Below are positions 58,991 to 64,000 of a stretch of DNA of 64,000 bases, in pieces. This DNA is from Tamarix chinensis (lineage: Eukaryota > Streptophyta > Magnoliopsida > Caryophyllales > Tamaricaceae). The position numbers and the translations under genes were made by a program. The DNA is taken from the NCBI GenBank assembly GCA_030549775.1, contig CM060172.1:55665942-55729941 (forward strand), written 5' to 3'. The notes beneath the pieces are model-generated. The model made no database searches. It was not told where the DNA came from and saw only the letters and a list, made by a program, of their open reading frames with translations. Within the stretch, counting starts at the first letter, position 1; each line of letters starts with the position of its first letter.

Positions 58991-61719
58991 TATCATTAAT
59001 ATTAGTTAGAAATTAATAACAGTTATAGAAAGGAAATATTAGGGTTTGGGTAAGTTGGAAACCACCTAAGGTCGGTGGTGGTCCGGCAGCGGCGCGTGGC
59101 AGCGACGGCGGCAACGGTGGAGGAGGAAGAGAAGGGAAAAGATCAAGGTGGGGGCTGGATGGCAGGAGGAAAAGAGAAGTTTGAGGTGGGGGAGAAGCAA
59201 CATGTGAATAGGAGTGGAATGAGGGTGGTGGCGTGGTAGGGGTGGCGGCGCACGGTGGCTGACGCGGCGGCCGAAGGTGGTGAAGGGTGGTGGAAGATGG
59301 TGGAGGTAGGTGGAGAAGAATGCAAGGGATGATGAGGGTATGGGAAGGTAGGGGAGATTATGTTGGTTGTATTGGGGGGTGGTAGGAGGGCTGGTTGCGG
59401 CGAGGGTGGCGGCAGGAGGCGGCGCGAGGCGGCGACGGGCTGGAAGGGGTCTGCTCGGGGTAGCGATTTTGCACGGCCTGGGTGGCTCGTGAAAGGCAAA
59501 TCAAGGGCTGAGGAGGGCTTGGTTAGGTGGAGGGTGGTGCAAAGTGGGGTTTTGGGCGGCGCTAGACAGACGGCGTTGGGGGACGGCGGCGGTCGACGCG
59601 TTTGATGGGGCGGCGGCGAGAGGGAGCAATATAGGGTTTCGGGGTTCCAAATCCCAAATCCAGGTGATCAATGGGGGTATTTATAGGCATGGTGGTCGGG
59701 TAAGGCCAGGGGAAGAATACAATGGGGGTGCAGGCGCCAGGCTGGCCGGCAAACAGTAGCTGCCATGGTAGGCGCCAGGCGCCAGGCGGTTGCAGGAGAG
59801 AAAAAAGGAAGGGTTACAGGCTGCTCAGGAGGGAGGACAATGCTGGTTGGGGCAAAAACGGGGAAAGAAAACGATGGGAGAGAGAGAGAGAGCGGTAGGC
59901 TCGCCAGTGTCGAGGCAGCGCCGACAGTGCAGGCATGCATCGCTGCTGTCGTCTGCACAGGGAAAAAGAAGGGGGGAGAAAGGGGGTGGACCAGCGGTTC
60001 AGGGGAAAGGAAAAAGGGAGGGGGAACCGGCCGGGCGGCGACGGTTATTTCCCCCATTAATGAAACGCGGCATTTTGAGGAACGTTTTGGGAAAAATGCA
60101 ACGTCCTCGTCAATCTGGCAATAGTTACTTTTTTTCTTATTGCGACGCAGTGTTTCGGCGACTCTAGCGCCGAAACGCAGCGTTTTGTTCCACGGGAGGC
60201 TGGGCTCGCTGGGCCGCGGGCGAGGAGAAGGAAGGAGAGGCAGGTTTGGGCCGGGCGAGGCCCAATTTCGGCGGAGGAGGATTAAAAAGGAAAAAGAAGG
60301 AAAAGAAAAAGGGAAAAAGGAAAAGAAAGAATTTATTTGGGGTTTTGGATTTTGCATACATTATTTAGAATATTTTTGGGCTATTTAGAATATTAAAATT
60401 TATAAAATATTAAATAAATTCCTTTTTTACTTATTTTAGACTATTTTAGATAAATTTCCTTAACCTCCATGCTATTTAGGAAAAATACCCAAATTTTCTT
60501 CCAATTAAATTCTTTATTATTTTCCTCTTAATCTACCTTAATTAACCCTCTACATTTTAATAAATGAATTTGTATAATTAATTTTCCTAAAAATTCCTTA
60601 TTTGGCCATAATTTCGGAAATTAGGATTTTGGGGTATTACGGTGGTCCAAGCCCAAGTCCATGTGTCGCACCCTCGTCTTCCCCCTAGTCGGTTCGGTTC
60701 TCCCCCTTTATTCTTTTCTCTTGGAATGTTGGTCCGCTGCATCCCCCATCCCCTTCTTTCTCCCCCGACTCCCTCTCTCTCCTCATGCCTAACCTTCCCA
60801 CTTTTCGACGCAGGCACGTGACCTTTGTGTGCCGCATGCTAGGCCGCCACCCCTATTCTATTCCCTAACAATCCCTCTCTCTCCTCTACCTAATCACAAC
60901 CTTTCTCTCTCCTCACACGTGGTTCTCTCCCCTCTCCTTTTTTTCCTTCCCAAGTAACCTAGCCTACAAATTTTGCGGGCCTTCTCCATCCATTGGGCCG
61001 CCGTCAGCGACCCACTTACCTGCCACTGACCTCCCTCACTCCCCCTTTCTCCTTCCCCCTCATCCTTAGCCTACAAATACCCCTCTACCCTACTACCCCC
61101 ATTCACCCATTTTTTTTCTCAACCTAGAATTCTTCCCCTCTTACTATTACTTCCTATTTTGCCGCCCGATCCACCTACCAAACTGTTCCCTACATCAATC
61201 TTCACCAAAAAACACCCTACACCACCCTTGATTTTCCCTGCACGAGCCACCTCAGCCGTGCAAAGGGCACTCCCCGACCAGCCTCAACACAGCCACTGTC
61301 GCCCTTGTGCTGTCGTCCACCGCTACTCCTGCCGCAACCACCACCCCTTACACCTCCCAAAATCACCTACAGACCTTCCTATACCTTTCCCTATCCTCTT
61401 TTTTCCCTTTCTCCCTCTCCTCCTCCCTTCCTCCCTCTCCACAACCCTCGGCCACCACAACACCACCGCCGCCTTTAGTTGCCCCTCCACCACCACTCCA
61501 ACCTTCTCCACCTGGGCATCTACCACCACCTCAACTTCCAACATCATTCCTCCTCTCCTATCCCCAACACTCAACCATCCCCCTTTTCTCCCTCTCTCCC
61601 TGCCACCGTCGTGCACCGCCGCTAGTACCGTCGGTCACCACTAATCCTAGGTGGTACCCCAACCCCTCTCAACCCCTAAGTCCTATTTATGCAAACTTTA
61701 CTCTTTTTATTTGTATTAT

Positions 61720-61751
<32 letters not shown>

Positions 61752-61778
61752 TATTATGTTATCATTGATATTATCATC

Positions 61779-61809
<31 letters not shown>

Positions 61810-62441
61810 GATATTAGATTTGGCATGTTATCATTTTATTGCTATAAAAGAAGAATACTCAAACCTCAATATTATTATTATTTATTATTAAAATATTACT
61901 AATATTAATTATTAACATTGTTACTATAGTATTATTACTACTACTGCTACTACTACTACTACTACTACTATCATTATTATGGTAAAAATATTCGAGCCCT
62001 TATATTATCATTATTTCAAATATCATTATTATTATTATGATCCTTAGCAATATTAGTATTTTGTTTGTATTACTATTATTATATTATTATTTTATCCCCA
62101 ACCCTATTATTAACCTTAGCCCTAAAAATACTGGGATTTCTATTACTATAAGTATTAATATTACTATTCTTATTAATATCACTATTTTTTCTATAAATAG
62201 TGTTAGTGCTATTATTAGAAGAAATAAAGCTATTAGATTTAATAATATAAATATGGCTATAAATATTAGCATAAGCCTATTTTGATTAGTAATAACCTAG
62301 TAGGCTAACTTGAGGATAAAAACCCTATTTTTCACTTGTAAAGTTTCCTTTAATAGTAGTAACCCTAATCTTAGAATAAAATAGGAAATAATAGTATTTT
62401 TGGTAGGAGAGAAACTAATCCTTAGTTTTTTCTTTTTATAG

Positions 62442-62503
62442 GTGAAACCAATCAAAATCCTATGGAGGCATAGGAGCGTACTCTAAGACTAGTGACGTGC
62501 TAG
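62442..62503 (+). other. splice-bounded 62-nt segment in LTR-K
   Basis: It is preceded by TTTTTTCTTTTTATAG and followed by GTAAGGGT. It has the same length as in LTR-A, -H and -I and the palindrome appears as GGAGCGTACTCT. Its acceptor tract is the strongest of the five. Confidence 0.5.
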
Positions 62504-63754
62504 GTAAGGGTGTAACTAAGGCCTTATGTGTGCTATGTGTCTTATTTGCCTTGGATGCTATGTATAATGATATGTTGTGTATCTTATACTATTCTTATAG
62601 CTGTTTTATCTGTAATGCAACTTAGAGTTGAGGTATGCTCTTGTGTTCTCTTATAGCACCTGTATAATATGTTTGTGTTGTGAATTGTGATGTGATGTGA
62701 TATGGCCCTTTTAGGACATGCATGGTAGGATAATTAATGTGGTGATATTGGGTGGAAGGATGAAAAAGAAAAATGGAGAAGTAAGTGAACCAAGGGGAAG
62801 TAAGTTGACTAAAGGTAAATAAATTGACCAAGGAATGTGGGATTGACCTAAATATCCCATGATCCATGAGAGAAAGAATAAAAGGGGACTTTAAGCAAAA
62901 TAAAGTGGATGAACTTTGTATGGGAGAATTCAGGGTTTTACATAAAAACTTTGAGGGTTTGCATAGGATGGATATAATCCACATGGGGGTGAAATTTATG
63001 TATGGAAAGTTTCCTTGGGGTGTGAGGAAGGTAATGGAAGATTAGTTTGGGTGATTGAAGGCTTTGGGTGAAAAATAGTACGTGGGATAATATAAGGGTG
63101 TATAGGAGACTGAGCTAGGGTTTGGGAGGAAACCCTAATTTGATAAGGTGGAAAAAGGAAAAATAAATGAGGGTGAGCGGAGTATGAGATGAGGATGGAG
63201 GATTGTCATGTGTGAGGCGAGCATGGGTATCATGGGAAAGCAAGAGTGGAAGGTGAGAAATAGAGGGGTGACATGTGGAAAGGAGGATGCTAGGGTTTGG
63301 CGTGTGGCCAGCTAGGGTTTCGTGTGGCCACCCAAGGTTTTGTGGTCACATGTGTATTTGGGGTAGTAAAGTGATATGATGAGGGTTAATTCTAAGGGTT
63401 GTGATGTGTGGGGTGTTAAAACAATTTGGGTTGTGTGAGGTAGAGAAGAATGGGCTATATAGGCCCAAATTAGGGTTTTTTTGGAGAAAACCCTATGGAA
63501 GACTTTGAATGGGCTTAGTGGTGTTAGGTAGTGGACTTTGACCCACACTCCTAGGATTTGGGCCTCAAGTGTGAGTAGTGGAATAAGGAAAGGATGTTGG
63601 GGCAGTTAGGAGGTGTAGGAGTCTCAAGATATGGGATGGACCCTCTTGGAAGGATAAGCGTAGATGGAGTTGGTCATGAATATCTAGGGTGAAACTTGTT
63701 AATAAGACATGGTAAAACATTAATCATGTAAAGTGGAAGATTATTGAGTTGGGC

Positions 63755-64000
63755 CCAGATCAATCCACCGGCATAATAGTGGCTAGGTACCTGGGTACCC
63801 TGGAGACTGATCCACCAGCATATAATAGTGGTGAGGTGCATTATGCCCTGTAAGTGACCGATCCATTGGCTATAATAGTGGGGGATTCCGGGCTCAATAA
63901 ACCAAACCATGAGTTTGATAAGACATATAAAAGACACTAAGTACTTACAATGGAATATCATGAGAGTCGGGGTCAGACCGATCCACCGATATAATAGTGG
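63755..64000 (+). repeat. palindromic module array in LTR-K (continues past window)
   Basis: At least four modules are visible ('ccaccggcataatagtgg' and variants), plus the spacer 'acttacaatggaatatcatg'. The last one abuts position 64000. Confidence 0.75.

Larger units (their letters stand above)
55800..60641 (-). mobile_element. solo LTR-L, minus strand
   Basis: The 4,842-bp LTR reads TGTAACACCCCC at the plus-strand left and GGGGTATTACG at the right (CA mutated to CG). GTGGC (55795-55799) and GTGGT (60642-60646) are its duplication. In minus orientation it carries a GC-rich block (60360-59060), TATA (59686-59678), donor CTTAG/GTGG (at 59066), AAT island (58990-58330), a shortened 44-nt splice-bounded segment (58101-58058), palindromic modules, an acceptor TATGCAG (56199) and terminal foldbacks. 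It is the GC-richest copy. Confidence 0.9.
55365..64000 (+). mobile_element. LTR-K, plus-strand long LTR split by LTR-L and cut by the window end
   Basis: Its own sequence is 55365-55799 and 60647-64000. It starts TGAAATACCCC after CTTCT. Modules seen are the CT-rich tract, TATA-like CTACAAATA (61071-61079), donor CCTAG/GTGG (after 61650), ATC/ATT island (61720-62080), 62-nt segment (62442-62503), GT-rich part, and the first palindromic modules (63755-64000). Frames at 61159-61768 (Pro/Thr/His-rich) come from the GC/CT block. Confidence 0.8.

Overview
This window is plant nuclear DNA from a large, repeat-rich genome. The diagnostic features are Ty3/gypsy polyprotein remnants of two lineages, primer-binding sites for initiator-Met tRNA, very long LTRs opening TGTAAYACCCC, a Cassandra TRIM with 5S-rRNA-like LTRs, hAT and PIF/Harbinger MITEs with proper target-site duplications (TSDs), and AT-rich spacers. 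No intact host gene is certain. The species cannot be named from sequence alone. Almost every open frame is either low-complexity translation of CT-rich LTR blocks and (ATT)n microsatellites or decayed retrotransposon pol.

Left half (1-28568). Solo LTR-A (603-6062, TSD TTTAT) splits a small PIF-like MITE. After about 1.9 kb of unassigned DNA comes a minus-strand LTR (LTR-B, from 7999) carrying a tRNA-like segment. It is followed by minus-strand LTR-C (from 10169), which is interrupted by a 3.5-kb PIF/Harbinger-type element (10985-14462; itself holding a hAT MITE and possible host-gene fragments) and by solo LTR-D (15907-21196, TSD ATTAT; itself holding a hAT MITE). LTR-C stops abruptly near 21345 against a plus-strand LTR (LTR-E, to 25248) that contains another hAT MITE. 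The stretch 25249-28568 is the only low-repeat island. It has a possible minus-strand gene remnant and a Tourist-like MITE.

Right half (28569-64000). This is one nested stack. LTR-F (from 28569) is split by a Tekay/Del-like gypsy element that starts at 31052. Its 5' LTR (LTR-G, about 3.87 kb once insertions are removed) is split by solo LTR-H (31580-35670) and by a complete but decayed CRM-like gypsy element on the minus strand (37278-48553, TSD CTAAT), whose integrase is split by solo LTR-I (38563-43452). The Tekay internal region (from 50298) carries a Cassandra TRIM in gag (50785-51545, TSD CATGG) and is cut in integrase by LTR-J (54769), which is cut by LTR-K (55365), which is cut by solo LTR-L (55800-60641). 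LTR-K runs off the window.

The most interesting signal is the shared organisation of the 4-5.5 kb LTRs. In order they hold: an AT-rich start, a CT-rich tract, a TATA box (CTATAAATA), a GC/CT-rich block ending in a donor-like site, an (ATT)n island, a short segment bounded by splice-like acceptor and donor sequences (exactly 62 nt in four copies), a GT-rich stretch, an array of 19-bp palindromic modules, a cluster of stem-loops, a second acceptor-like site, and a 3' foldback that copies the LTR terminus. I read this as a spliced, structured LTR leader. That is inference from sequence comparison within the window.
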